This document shows, one piece after another, positions 1-8,641 of a stretch of DNA of 45,170 nt (position 1 is the first letter of the stretch; every line of letters starts with the position of its first letter). Origin of the DNA: an uncultured Selenomonadales bacterium (GTDB lineage Bacteria > Bacillota > Negativicutes > Selenomonadales > Selenomonadaceae). The notes below the pieces were generated by a model that made no database searches, was not told where the DNA came from, and worked only from the letters and a program-made list of their open reading frames with translations. Where the stretch lies: the NCBI GenBank assembly GCA_946547205.1, contig CAMNPA010000001.1:1-45170 (forward strand), given 5' to 3'. Both the position numbers and the translations under genes were made by a program.

Positions 1-1
1 T

Positions 2-991
2 GTGTGCAGTGAATCGGACGACAGCTGCCAAATTCGGGCGCAAATTACTTTCGCACATGCTCGGACGCAAAAAGCTTTCGTCGTGAATCACTTTTTCTAT
101 TTCAATCGGCTCGGTGCCAAAATCATCTGCACGCATTTACACATAAGCCGCCAATTCGACATGAACAAAGATTATCGATTGGTCTTGTTGAATGAAACTG
201 CGTATTATCCGAAACTTCCTTGGGAAATTTTGTCGTACGGCGAAGATTTGCTGGAATTTATGAATTCGGGAGCGGTCTCGGAGAAAAGTTTTGTTTATGA
301 CGACGACTTTCAGTATCTGCTCGTTAATATGAAGTTCATTGAGCTTTTGGGCTATAAATCGATGACGGAATTCGCCAGGGAGCAAAATAATTCGTCGTTG
401 GCAAACATAAACGAGGCTGACAGAGCCGGTTACGTCGAATATCTTAAGAAACGCTACGAAAATAATTTGATCGGACGCGATGCGGTCGGAGAGTGTCAAC
501 CTTCAAGCACATATTACGTGAGTTATCGGCTGAAGTCGCCGTATTTGGTCGAGGAAGTTCGTGTTTTGGAATGCGGCAACTTTTTCACGCAGAACGGTCG
601 CACGACAATAAATTCTTTCGTGTTGAATCTCAACGAGGCTGAAAAGATCTCTGCGAATCAGAAATTTAATTCTTCGGTTCGCGAAGATTGCGGAATTCAC
701 ATCAAACAGAACGTCATAATTTATCCGCGCAGTCACAGAATCAAAATCGACAGTAAAATTATAGCGTTGACGCCGTTTGAAGGCGAGATATTCCTTGTGT
801 TGCTTGACAATCTGAATCGGCCTGTCATGCCGAAGAAAATTTACGAAACGATCTACAAAAATTCTTCAATGCACATTACGAGCAACGTCTTGCCAATGCA
901 TATCAGCAACATTCGCCGAAAACTGAGCTTTTGCAAAGATTTAATTCAAATTGTTTTCGTCAAAGCCGGCGGTTATTGCCTGCGAATGTGA
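2..991 (+). CDS. PAS and winged-helix transcriptional regulator (5' end uncertain or cut)
   Basis: The last 85 or so residues read as an OmpR/PhoB-type winged helix: a strand pair, LTPFEGEIFLVLL, then a recognition-helix stretch with HISNIRRKL and the closing wing ending GGYCLRM. The middle (about residues 95-215) looks like a PAS-type sensor fold, with FQYLLVNMKFIELLGY. No receiver domain is visible between them, so this appears to be a sensor-regulator that binds a signal directly rather than a response regulator. The frame is open to the window edge, so the true start may lie outside. The ATG at 161 (MNKDYRLVLL) is a plausible internal start but has no clear ribosome binding site. Its 3' end overlaps the convergent hsdS gene by 51 bases. 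What it controls is unknown; nothing in the window ties it to hsdRMS apart from position. Confidence 0.7.
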   Translation: MCSESDDSCQIRAQITFAHARTQKAFVVNHFFYFNRLGAKIICTHLHISRQFDMNKDYRLVLLNETAYYPKLPWEILSYGEDLLEFMNSGAVSEKSFVYDDDFQYLLVNMKFIELLGYKSMTEFAREQNNSSLANINEADRAGYVEYLKKRYENNLIGRDAVGECQPSSTYYVSYRLKSPYLVEEVRVLECGNFFTQNGRTTINSFVLNLNEAEKISANQKFNSSVREDCGIHIKQNVIIYPRSHRIKIDSKIIALTPFEGEIFLVLLDNLNRPVMPKKIYETIYKNSSMHITSNVLPMHISNIRRKLSFCKDLIQIVFVKAGGYCLRM

Positions 992-2188
992 GACGTCGGC
1001 TTTTTTTGTCGTCAAAAGTTCTCCGCGAAAAGCCCGCGCCAATATCGATTTCTTCATCAGCTCGATACGCTCCAAAGTTTTTGTTGCAAGGTCTTTCGTC
1101 CGCTGTTCACGACCAAGCAAGTCGTCGAGCAGTCGGACGATTTCTTTTTGTTCGTCAAGCGGCGGCAGATTTATCGACGTGCCAAGAAATTCATCTTTTC
1201 TTATCGACGGAGAGTTGTCGCCTCTCATGAATTGCATCAAATAATTTATCGTTCCGTCGTAGCACAAAAATTGATAGAGAAATTTTGGCGATAATCCTTC
1301 CTTACATCTGCAAACAAAAAATCCTGTCGAGGCGATACAATCTTTTAAATCGTCGTCGATGAAGGCGATATTCTTCAGATAAGGTCTGACCATTGAAAAT
1401 AAGATGTTTCTTGATTCGACAGCGCGACTTGCTCGGCTCGGAGCTTCAATAGTTTTGATTATTTTCGGTGCTCTTACGGTTTGTCGCTCATTGTCAATCG
1501 AATCAATATCAATGTAACGAAAAGTTTCGCCAGTAGGACGTTTAGTTTGCATTGGCAAAAGCAGTTCCGACAAAAATTTTTTCTGCCAGGTGTCGAGAGT
1601 GAAGCCGTGTTCGTCGCGCCAAAGCTTGGTTAGTTCGCCGGCAAAAGCTTTGTGAAGGATAGCTGCCCGCCGAAGTTCCGAGCCGTCGACGACCGCTTGA
1701 GCCAGTGCCTTAGCCTCGTCGAGCTTGGCAAACAGTTCGTCGAGCAAAGAAACAATGCGTTGCTGTTCGTTGAGTGGCGGCAGCGGGATTTCAGTTTCTT
1801 TAAAAGGCTTCAAAGTTATGTGCACCATTCCGGAGCCGTGTGCTTTTTCGTAAAGATGATTGGTTATAAACGTTAGGTAATAATACAGGTACGATTTTTC
1901 GACACCGTTATTAGGAACAACTTTGAATATGTGTTGATTTAACCAAGCGTCTTCACCTTGCCAAATGTACGCGCCTAAAGTTGCTGACCATGAAAAGAGC
2001 AAGTCGCCTCTTGTCACTGAAAATTTTTCGTCGTAGTTTTTTGTTGTTCTATTGCAAATCTCGCTAGAGTTTGTGAGATTTTGAATGCGAATTATCGGTT
2101 TTCCGATTTTTTCCCATTCATTCGGCTTAAAAGCCCTGCCGTTTATGTATTTGGCAACAGAACCAAGTGTACTAATCTTGTCAGTCAT
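941..2188 (-). CDS. hsdS: Type I restriction-modification specificity subunit
   Basis: HsdS supplies target recognition for the methylase (M2S) and the restriction complex (R2M2S). The 415-residue product has the classic two-half layout: target recognition domain 1 (about residues 1-140) followed by a conserved helix beginning PLPPLNEQQRIVSLLDEL, then domain 2 and a second conserved helix beginning NLPPLDEQKEIVRLLDDL and closing with RAFRGEL. The start is the ATG at 2186-2188, not an upstream start, because GGAGGCAAATA precedes it and it overlaps the hsdM stop by eight bases, a typical coupled arrangement. The recognition domains resemble nothing whose sequence specificity can be read by eye. 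The last about 17 codons overlap the convergent regulator gene. The length is normal for the family and both halves appear intact. Confidence 0.93.
   Translation of the reverse strand: MTDKISTLGSVAKYINGRAFKPNEWEKIGKPIIRIQNLTNSSEICNRTTKNYDEKFSVTRGDLLFSWSATLGAYIWQGEDAWLNQHIFKVVPNNGVEKSYLYYYLTFITNHLYEKAHGSGMVHITLKPFKETEIPLPPLNEQQRIVSLLDELFAKLDEAKALAQAVVDGSELRRAAILHKAFAGELTKLWRDEHGFTLDTWQKKFLSELLLPMQTKRPTGETFRYIDIDSIDNERQTVRAPKIIKTIEAPSRASRAVESRNILFSMVRPYLKNIAFIDDDLKDCIASTGFFVCRCKEGLSPKFLYQFLCYDGTINYLMQFMRGDNSPSIRKDEFLGTSINLPPLDEQKEIVRLLDDLLGREQRTKDLATKTLERIELMKKSILARAFRGELLTTKKADVSHSQAITAGFDENNLN
963..1007 (+). terminator. Intrinsic terminator of the PAS/winged-helix gene, inside the hsdS 3' end
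   Basis: AAGCCGGCG at 963-971 pairs with CGTCGGCTT at 994-1002 (nine pairs, one G-U), followed by a run of seven T. The left arm lies in the last codons of the plus-strand gene. The whole element sits within the last codons of hsdS on the other strand, where it lacks a T tract, so it should act only on the plus strand. Confidence 0.7.
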
Positions 2189-3596
2189 TATTTGCCTCCA
2201 GTGCACGCAACTTGTTGACGACGCCTTGAAGTAAATCGACAGCCTCTTGAAGGTCGTCAATCGCATCTTCGCCCAGTTCAATCGGATCGGGCAAGTCGTC
2301 AGCGTCAACAATCGAATCGTCGCGAATCAAGCCGAGGTCGAGCGAATTATTTTTTTCTGCAATCTGTTCCCGCGTGAAGACATTAAAGCGTTCGTCGTTG
2401 ACTGCGCGGCGGTCATCAGCCTCAAAAGCTTTTTCAAAATCGGTGAAGTGTTCGCGACGGAGCGGATTGGTCTTTCCAAAAGAAGGCATATTCGTCCGCA
2501 AGTCGTAAAACCAAACTTCGCGTGTTTTGTTTTCGTCAGTGGTGCCGCGAGAGAAGAACAGGACATTGGTCTTGACGCCTTGCGCGTAAAAAATTCCAGT
2601 CGGCAGTCTCAAAATCGTATGCAGGTTGCATTTGTGCATGAGGTCGACGCGAATTTTTTCACCGTCTCCGTCGGCAAAAAGAACGTTGTCGGGCAGAATG
2701 ACTGCTGCGCGTCCGCCGGGCTTGAGACTGCGATAAAAATGTTGCAGGAAGTTCAACTGCTTATTGCTCGTCGGAAAAGTGAAGTCGTCGCGGGTAGCTC
2801 GTTCGCCGCCTTTTTTAGTTCCGAATGGCGGGTTGCTCAAGATGAGATCGAAATTTTTCATGGACTTGCCGACTTCGCTGAGAGTGTCGCCCAAAATAAT
2901 TTTGCCGTCGAGCCCGTGCAACATTGCATTCATCAGCGCGAGGCGATGAGTATCGTGGACGAGTTCGCAACCGGTAAAGGCTTGAGTCTTCTCAAAATTC
3001 TTTTCCGCCTCCGACAAGTCAAAGAAATCATCGGTATGGTCGCGGACATATTGAGCGGCGGCTATCATGAAGCCGAAGGTTCCGCAAGCAGGGTCGTTGC
3101 AACGTTCGCCCGCCGTCGGTTTCATCAGCCGAACGATAACATCAATCAGCGCACGTGGAGTAAAGTATTGACCTGCGCCGGATTTTTTCTCGTTAGCGTT
3201 CTTTTCGAGAAGCCCTTCATAAAGGTTGCCGAGACCTTCTTCCCGCGCTGAATACCAGTCAAGAGCATCGATACTGGCAATAATTTTTTCAAGATTCTTT
3301 GGCTCGTCGATGTTTGTGGACGCGCCTTGATAAATTTCGCGGATACGTCCCGTACAATTTTCACCGAGATGATTCAGCAACGCCTTGTAAAATTTTTTGA
3401 GTTCAATGCCGCTCTTAGTCGAAAGATTTTCCCAGCGATAACCTTTAGGGATTTTATCTTCGGCACCAGTCTCTGACGCCATTTTGAGGAATAGGATATA
3501 AGTCAGCTCGGTAACGTACTGATGATAAGTGATGCCGTCGTCGCGCAGGACGTTGCACAAATTCCAGAGCTTGCCGACAATTTCTTGAGTGTTCAC
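2181..3596 (-). CDS. hsdM: Type I restriction-modification DNA methyltransferase subunit
   Basis: This is the N6-adenine methyltransferase subunit. The product (471 residues) has the N-terminal helical HsdM domain (residues 1-130), the SAM-binding motif DPACGTFGFMIAA near residue 170 and the adenine-methylase motif NPPFG near residue 255, in the order expected for gamma-class N6 methylases. The start is a GTG at 3594-3596, preceded by GGAGGAGATGTCGC. It overlaps the hsdR stop in a GTGA four-base coupling, and the gene end overlaps hsdS by eight bases. The three genes are therefore one translationally coupled unit in the order R-M-S. No missing catalytic residue was noticed. Confidence 0.95.
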   Translation of the reverse strand: MNTQEIVGKLWNLCNVLRDDGITYHQYVTELTYILFLKMASETGAEDKIPKGYRWENLSTKSGIELKKFYKALLNHLGENCTGRIREIYQGASTNIDEPKNLEKIIASIDALDWYSAREEGLGNLYEGLLEKNANEKKSGAGQYFTPRALIDVIVRLMKPTAGERCNDPACGTFGFMIAAAQYVRDHTDDFFDLSEAEKNFEKTQAFTGCELVHDTHRLALMNAMLHGLDGKIILGDTLSEVGKSMKNFDLILSNPPFGTKKGGERATRDDFTFPTSNKQLNFLQHFYRSLKPGGRAAVILPDNVLFADGDGEKIRVDLMHKCNLHTILRLPTGIFYAQGVKTNVLFFSRGTTDENKTREVWFYDLRTNMPSFGKTNPLRREHFTDFEKAFEADDRRAVNDERFNVFTREQIAEKNNSLDLGLIRDDSIVDADDLPDPIELGEDAIDDLQEAVDLLQGVVNKLRALEANND

Positions 3597-6217
3597 GCGA
3601 CATCTCCTCCGTCGTCATAAAGATAGCGATTCAGTTCGTCAAGGATATTAGCCAGCTTGCCGCCAAAAACCTTGTCAATACGTTTGAAGCCGCCCGCGTC
3701 CTTGAAGTGACTGCCCGTCTCGTCGAACACTGCGGGATTTATCAAAGACTCGCGGCGCAAAAATTTTTCGATACGGTCAAGCCATTTCAATTCGGTTGAA
3801 GAAAAATCATGAGCGGCTTTCAATCGGTCGACGGCATTTGAAATTTTATCGGCGTGATTGACGAGTTGAGCACCAATCGCATAACGACGAATCAAGCTAA
3901 TAATATCGGCAGTGATTTCGACGTTGGACAGCTGAGAAATTGCGGCGTTGAGTTGGTCGGCAGTAAAATTTTTTTCACTCAAGGCAAGACGCAAGCTCTT
4001 TAAGTCGGCGCGAGTCAAATCCTTCGGACGCGTGCAAACGATATTTAGCGCGGCAATTTCATTCCGATTCGTCGTAATAAATTTGGTGAACTCGTCAAGA
4101 TAATCTTGCGGTCGTTTACCTTCACCAAAATCGACTTCGTGAGCTGTCAGAAAATCTTCGTGCTCGGAAATGACAAACGTCCTGCCATGAGAAATTTTTT
4201 CTTGCAAAGAATCCGCATGACTTAGCAGAAAATCTCTGGCGTCGTGTGCGGTCAAAGTTTTGAGCGTGTCAATGAGTTCTTTTGTAGTATCGTCGAGGTT
4301 GCGACGGCGAAGCCTTGCGATAATTTGATTGACAAGATTTTGAACAGCTTTATCGTCGTCAAGATTTTTCAAGTTGTCAAGCAGCTGAGTAAAGGTCACC
4401 GACGAATTGGCGACGACAGGTTTCATTTCGCTGACAGGTTCGAGGGCTTCATAAATTCCAACTGCGTCAAAGATTCTGAAATGAGTTTTGCCAATGTCGG
4501 GACAAAGGCGGGTTGCACGACCAAGCATTTGTTCAAAAAGGATACGAGATTTGACGTGCCTCATAAAAACGAGTGTGTCAATCGCGGGCACGTCAATACC
4601 GGTCGTAAGCAAATCAACAGTCACTACAATATTCGGATAGCGTTCGTTTTTAAAGCGTCGTATGGCGTCCAGAACACGTTCCTTATCGCCAATGATTCCC
4701 GTGATTTTTGTAATGGCTTCATTGCTTATGCCACGCGCAGTGTAAATGTCTTTGAGAATCTGAACGATTAAATCGGCGTGCATGTCGCTCACGGCAAAAA
4801 TCAACGTCTTGCCGGAGCCTTCAGGGTCGATGTAATTTGAAATTTCCTTCAGCACTACGCGATTAAAATTCTCGTTGACGACTTGCCGATTGAAATTGTC
4901 AATATCAAAATCCAGCTCGTCGGCAAGCAGTTCGCTGACAAGTTCGCCGGTTGCAGTGTCGCACATCGTGACGGTCTCGCCGCGCCTGTAGTGAATGCCG
5001 CTTTCGGAAAGTTGCGTTTTCAAACGGTGCGGCGGGTCGTGGTCGACGAGATGACCGTCAACGACAGCCTCGCGGTAAGTGTACTTGAAAGCCGGCTTGC
5101 CAAAAATTTCAGTGGTGTGTAAAGCAGGCGTGGCAGTCAGCGCGATTTTCACGGCGTCAAAATATTCAATGACGGCGCGATATTTGCTTTGATAGTCGCT
5201 TTGGTCTTTGAATAAAATTTCATCGTCGGCAAGTTCACGATCGAGGATATAGCCACGATGTGCCTCGTCGATAATTATCAAGTCGTAATCCGTTACACCA
5301 GGAATAAAATCTTCACCGTAAAGAATTCTTTTGACCATGCTTTGAACGGTAGCAATTTGCAAGCGAGTTTCTTTGCCGAAAGTCTTGTCGCCGAGTTTGT
5401 TGACGTTGTAGATTTTATCGAGTGGCAATAAATCTTCGAGCTTGACGGTGGCGAAAACATCTTGAGCTTGTTCGCCGAGTGAATTCCTGTCGACGAGAAA
5501 CAAAATCCGGCGAAAACGCTCTGCCTTCAAGAATCGGTAAATCATTCCGAGGACAGTTCGCGTCTTGCCGGTGCCTGTCGCCATCGCGACTAAAATATTT
5601 TTCCGTCCGTCAAGAACAGCTTTTTCAACTGCTTGAACGGCTTTTATCTGGTAGTCGCGCAGATTTAATCCGTCATCGTCGCGCAACAAATCAAACGACA
5701 AACTTTGCAGCGTATCGTTGCCCGCCGAAATATCGCGTTCGAGCAGTTCAAGAATTCCCGTCGGACTTATCCAGCCGCGCAGGGCTTTTGGCGCGTTGTC
5801 AGGTTTACGCAAATCAAGAAACCAAATGCCGGATTTTGTTTCGAGCTGTTGGTTATAAGGTCTGCCATTAGTCGCGAAGACGAAAGGAACTTTAAAGCCG
5901 CACCAATCATCGAGCCGATAAATTTTATCTTCGTCGCGAAAAGTTCGCGAATATTCTTTGCACTGGCAATCAATGACGGCAGGAATGTCTTTATAACTCG
6001 CCTTAGCCTCAATCGTAGCAATCATTTTCGTCCCGACGAACAGTGCATAATCAACAAAGCCGCTGTCTGTCTGCCATTCAGCAATGGCAATGTTGCGCCC
6101 GTTTTGCGGACGAATGCCTTTGGAGTAGCGAAGATTTTCAGTATTGACATCCCAGCCGAATTTTCTAAGCTGCGCGTCGATAATTTTGCGCGTCTCGGAT
6201 TCATTTGACATAATCAT
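3593..6217 (-). CDS. hsdR: Type I restriction endonuclease subunit (EcoEI-like)
   Basis: HsdR is the translocating nuclease subunit. In the 874-residue product the N-terminal nuclease domain shows the PD-(D/E)XK-type pattern with VDYALFVGTK followed by IEAKA (around residues 53-73). Next comes a superfamily 2 helicase with Walker A MATGTGKTRTV near residue 212, DEAH in IIIDEAHRG near residue 315, and motif VI in EQMLGRATRLCP near residue 570. The long C-terminal part matches the EcoEI-type R subunit layout. The length is usual for this subgroup. Start choice is not firm: ATG codons at 6217 and 6211 are two codons apart and only a weak AAAGAAAA lies upstream. The first 17 bases overlap the end of the phosphatase-fusion gene, which places restriction at the tail of the same long transcript. 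Confidence 0.93.
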   Translation of the reverse strand: MIMSNESETRKIIDAQLRKFGWDVNTENLRYSKGIRPQNGRNIAIAEWQTDSGFVDYALFVGTKMIATIEAKASYKDIPAVIDCQCKEYSRTFRDEDKIYRLDDWCGFKVPFVFATNGRPYNQQLETKSGIWFLDLRKPDNAPKALRGWISPTGILELLERDISAGNDTLQSLSFDLLRDDDGLNLRDYQIKAVQAVEKAVLDGRKNILVAMATGTGKTRTVLGMIYRFLKAERFRRILFLVDRNSLGEQAQDVFATVKLEDLLPLDKIYNVNKLGDKTFGKETRLQIATVQSMVKRILYGEDFIPGVTDYDLIIIDEAHRGYILDRELADDEILFKDQSDYQSKYRAVIEYFDAVKIALTATPALHTTEIFGKPAFKYTYREAVVDGHLVDHDPPHRLKTQLSESGIHYRRGETVTMCDTATGELVSELLADELDFDIDNFNRQVVNENFNRVVLKEISNYIDPEGSGKTLIFAVSDMHADLIVQILKDIYTARGISNEAITKITGIIGDKERVLDAIRRFKNERYPNIVVTVDLLTTGIDVPAIDTLVFMRHVKSRILFEQMLGRATRLCPDIGKTHFRIFDAVGIYEALEPVSEMKPVVANSSVTFTQLLDNLKNLDDDKAVQNLVNQIIARLRRRNLDDTTKELIDTLKTLTAHDARDFLLSHADSLQEKISHGRTFVISEHEDFLTAHEVDFGEGKRPQDYLDEFTKFITTNRNEIAALNIVCTRPKDLTRADLKSLRLALSEKNFTADQLNAAISQLSNVEITADIISLIRRYAIGAQLVNHADKISNAVDRLKAAHDFSSTELKWLDRIEKFLRRESLINPAVFDETGSHFKDAGGFKRIDKVFGGKLANILDELNRYLYDDGGDVA

Positions 6218-7421
6218 TTTCTTTGAAAGCCGACTGTTTTAAGAGCGCGGAGCAGCCGATAAAAATTTCTTTAAAAGTTTTACGATAGTCGCCGTCCGGA
6301 AAAGGATCGTCGACGTTAAACGCGCGCCCGTCTAAGTCTGTGAAGAGCCGAATTTTATTTTCAGGGTCGCCGCCGCAAATTTTCTTTGCCTGTCGCAACA
6401 TGTATTCATCGAGAGCGATAACACATTTGAATTTGCGATATTCTTCTGCGGTGAATCGTTTGGAAACGTGTTTGTCGAACGGAATGTTTTTTTCGCGCAG
6501 AACGTCGCGAGCCTTTCCGCTCATGGATCCGCCGCCGCGAGTGTTGCAGCCTGCAGAGTCGACGAAAATTTTTTCCGACAAATTATTTTGCTTGAGCAAG
6601 TGACGCATGATGTATTTTGCCATAGGCGAGCGACAAGAATTTCCTGAACAAACAAATAGGATACTGTCAATCTGCGCGGCATCGCTCTGCCAAAGTTCGC
6701 CGCTTAAAATGTCGACGCAAGAAAGTTGCCCGTCTTCTTTGGCATGAGTGTCGAGCATTAAAATATTTCTGCCGGGAATTTTGAGCGGAAGATTGAGATT
6801 GTATTTTTCCGAGCTGCCAAAAATTTTCTTCGGGCTCTTGTGTCCGACGACGATGACTGCCCTGCCCGAATAGTCGCGATAAAAATTTTTAAGCTTGGGA
6901 TGATCGAGCAGATAAGTTTTCGTTTGAGCGTCAAGCGGCGCGTTCACATTAACTCCTGCGTGACAGAAGAAATATTTTCGTCCGCCGATCGTAATTGAAT
7001 GACACAGCGGCAAATTCGTCAGGAAGTCGTAAATCTCTTGCGGGAAGTACGACTCCTTAAGCGCGACTGTCTTTATATCGCGGGCAACTCCTCTGTTTGC
7101 TCGTGACATTTTGCCGTCGTTGTCGAAGAGATGATAAATGTACGTTTCATCGACATTGCCGCGCAGAAAGATTATATTTTTCTTCTTCCTGTGCTCAAGA
7201 ATCCAATGCAGCGTCTCAATGTTTTTGTCGCCCAAGCCGTAAAGATAATCGCCCAAAAAAATTACAAGGTCGTCGTCGGTAACAGAAATTTTTTTCCAAA
7301 GCGAAGTCAGCTTGTCGAAGGCGGCATGAACGTCGCCGATTGCCAAAATTCTTTTGTAGGGCGAATCGTTTTTGGACGGAATAATTTCGTCGGCGTTGTT
7401 GATGAATTTTTTCTCGGTCAT
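6201..7421 (-). CDS. PPP-type phosphatase domain fused to low-molecular-weight protein tyrosine phosphatase
   Basis: This 406-residue protein joins two phosphatase folds. Residues 24-245 follow the PPP metallophosphatase pattern: GDVHA (Asp30, His32), GDYLY (Asp58), GNVDE (Asn89), CHAG (His154) and GHK (His194). The six metal-ligand positions are kept, but the phosphate-binding Arg of GDxxDRG is replaced by Gly, and the catalytic His of GNHE by Val90. Residues 253-400 are a low-molecular-weight tyrosine phosphatase with the P-loop VCSGNSCRSP (Cys258, Arg264) and a DDPFPD segment supplying the general acid Asp, so this half looks active. The start is the ATG at 7419-7421, behind AAGGAGTGCGTAAAA. 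Residues 19-30 (KNDSPYKRILAIG) are nearly identical to the upstream paralogue at 8619-9527, showing a recent duplication. Substrates are unknown. Confidence 0.85.
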   Translation of the reverse strand: MTEKKFINNADEIIPSKNDSPYKRILAIGDVHAAFDKLTSLWKKISVTDDDLVIFLGDYLYGLGDKNIETLHWILEHRKKKNIIFLRGNVDETYIYHLFDNDGKMSRANRGVARDIKTVALKESYFPQEIYDFLTNLPLCHSITIGGRKYFFCHAGVNVNAPLDAQTKTYLLDHPKLKNFYRDYSGRAVIVVGHKSPKKIFGSSEKYNLNLPLKIPGRNILMLDTHAKEDGQLSCVDILSGELWQSDAAQIDSILFVCSGNSCRSPMAKYIMRHLLKQNNLSEKIFVDSAGCNTRGGGSMSGKARDVLREKNIPFDKHVSKRFTAEEYRKFKCVIALDEYMLRQAKKICGGDPENKIRLFTDLDGRAFNVDDPFPDGDYRKTFKEIFIGCSALLKQSAFKENDYVK

Positions 7422-7435
7422 TTTTACGCACTCCT

Positions 7436-8641
7436 TCAAAAAATTTTACCTTCGCCGGTCAAGTCGGAAAGTTTTTTTTCGGCGAAAGTGTTGCCAAGTT
7501 CGGCGGCTTTGCGATAAAACTCAAGAGCTTTTTTTATGTCCGGTTCGAGAGAGCCGCAACCTTCCTCGTAAATCTCGGCGATGTCGTAAATAATGCTGCT
7601 GTCGGGACGTTCTTCCTTCGCAAGCTTCTTTGTCAAGAATTCCAAGAGCTTTTCTCCGTCAGCTTTGAAATTGGCTCCGCCGTTGCGATAAATCTTGGCG
7701 ACATCAATATAAGCCCAACTGTCGCCGTATTCATCAGCTTTTAGAAAATATTCAAGAGCTTTGGGAATGTCGTTGAGCTTGAAATAAATTTGAGCGACGA
7801 TCTTAAAAGACTCGGCAATTTCATTCTTAGTGATGAAAAGAAAATCATCTTCCTCATCGGTTATGCTGTTGCATTTCTTCTGCGCATACTCCAGAAAATA
7901 GCCAATGAGCTTGTGCCCGTAAACTTCGATGTCAATTTTCTCCTCGTTATAAAGTTCTTTCAGCCAATGAAACGCACAAAGATAGCCGCGCTCAATCGCT
8001 TGGATCAGATATTCAACGGCGCGTCGTCCGTCGATTTGCACAGAGCCGCAACCTTTGGCGTAGATGTCAACGATTCTGAACAATGCCGTACTTTCAAAGT
8101 GCACCTTATTTTTCCCGCCGAGCAATTCAATTTCATCCAATCGTTCATAAAGCGCAAGAGCCTTTTGACCGTCGGGAAGAACGCCGCATTTTCCGCAGCG
8201 ATAAATTTCGGCAATTTGCTTGTATGCGTTTTTGAGACGACTTTCGCTCCGATCGAAAAAGCGTTTGAGAATTCCCGGGTAGTTTTGCTCAACGTCTTCA
8301 TTGCTTGCGACAAAATTTTTCGTAAGCTCAATGGCTTTGTTAATCCCTTCGAGTGTCTGCGCGAGATATTCGAGAGCTTTGTAGCCGTCGGGCTGAACAC
8401 CGCCTTTGCCTTCAAGAAAAATTTCGGCGATCTCTTTCGGCATTGTGAAGTTGCAAATTTTTTCCACTGCGTCAAAATATTCGTTGGCTTGATTCATGTC
8501 GTCGTAACCGCTTTGAAAATATCTTGCAGTGATTTCGTCGAAAGTCTTGCCTATGTCGAGATTGCTCATGGCGCGAGTATTGCCGTTTTCTGCAAGCCGA
8601 TTTGTTTTCCATGAAAGATCACTCCTCTCCAAAATTTTCAT
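7436..8641 (-). CDS. Sel1-repeat protein (start uncertain, possible 5' frameshift)
   Basis: The protein is a solenoid of Sel1-like helical repeats, a fold used for protein-protein contacts. At least five repeats are readable, of a variant form with AEIxxxGxGxxxPDGxKALEYL in place of the usual GxGVxxDxxKAxxWY. The last repeat, ending ALEFYRKAAELGN, is close to the standard form. No signal peptide or membrane segment is seen, so it is probably cytoplasmic. The in-frame ATG at 8641 overlaps the upstream phosphatase by 23 bases and has no ribosome binding site. The next in-frame ATG (8569) has none either. The only good site, GGAGAGGAG, serves an ATG at 8612 that is out of frame and stops after about 45 codons. 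The gene therefore starts weakly or has suffered a small indel near 8,575-8,610. Confidence 0.75.
   Translation of the reverse strand: MKILERSDLSWKTNRLAENGNTRAMSNLDIGKTFDEITARYFQSGYDDMNQANEYFDAVEKICNFTMPKEIAEIFLEGKGGVQPDGYKALEYLAQTLEGINKAIELTKNFVASNEDVEQNYPGILKRFFDRSESRLKNAYKQIAEIYRCGKCGVLPDGQKALALYERLDEIELLGGKNKVHFESTALFRIVDIYAKGCGSVQIDGRRAVEYLIQAIERGYLCAFHWLKELYNEEKIDIEVYGHKLIGYFLEYAQKKCNSITDEEDDFLFITKNEIAESFKIVAQIYFKLNDIPKALEYFLKADEYGDSWAYIDVAKIYRNGGANFKADGEKLLEFLTKKLAKEERPDSSIIYDIAEIYEEGCGSLEPDIKKALEFYRKAAELGNTFAEKKLSDLTGEGKIF

Noticed and set aside
2247..3251. 334-codon open frame on the plus strand
   Set aside because: It lies entirely antisense to hsdM, whose methylase motifs are certain; the translated sequence has no domain features and no ribosome binding site.
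7790..8614. 274-codon open frame on the plus strand
   Set aside because: It mirrors the Sel1 gene on the minus strand and has no recognisable protein features.
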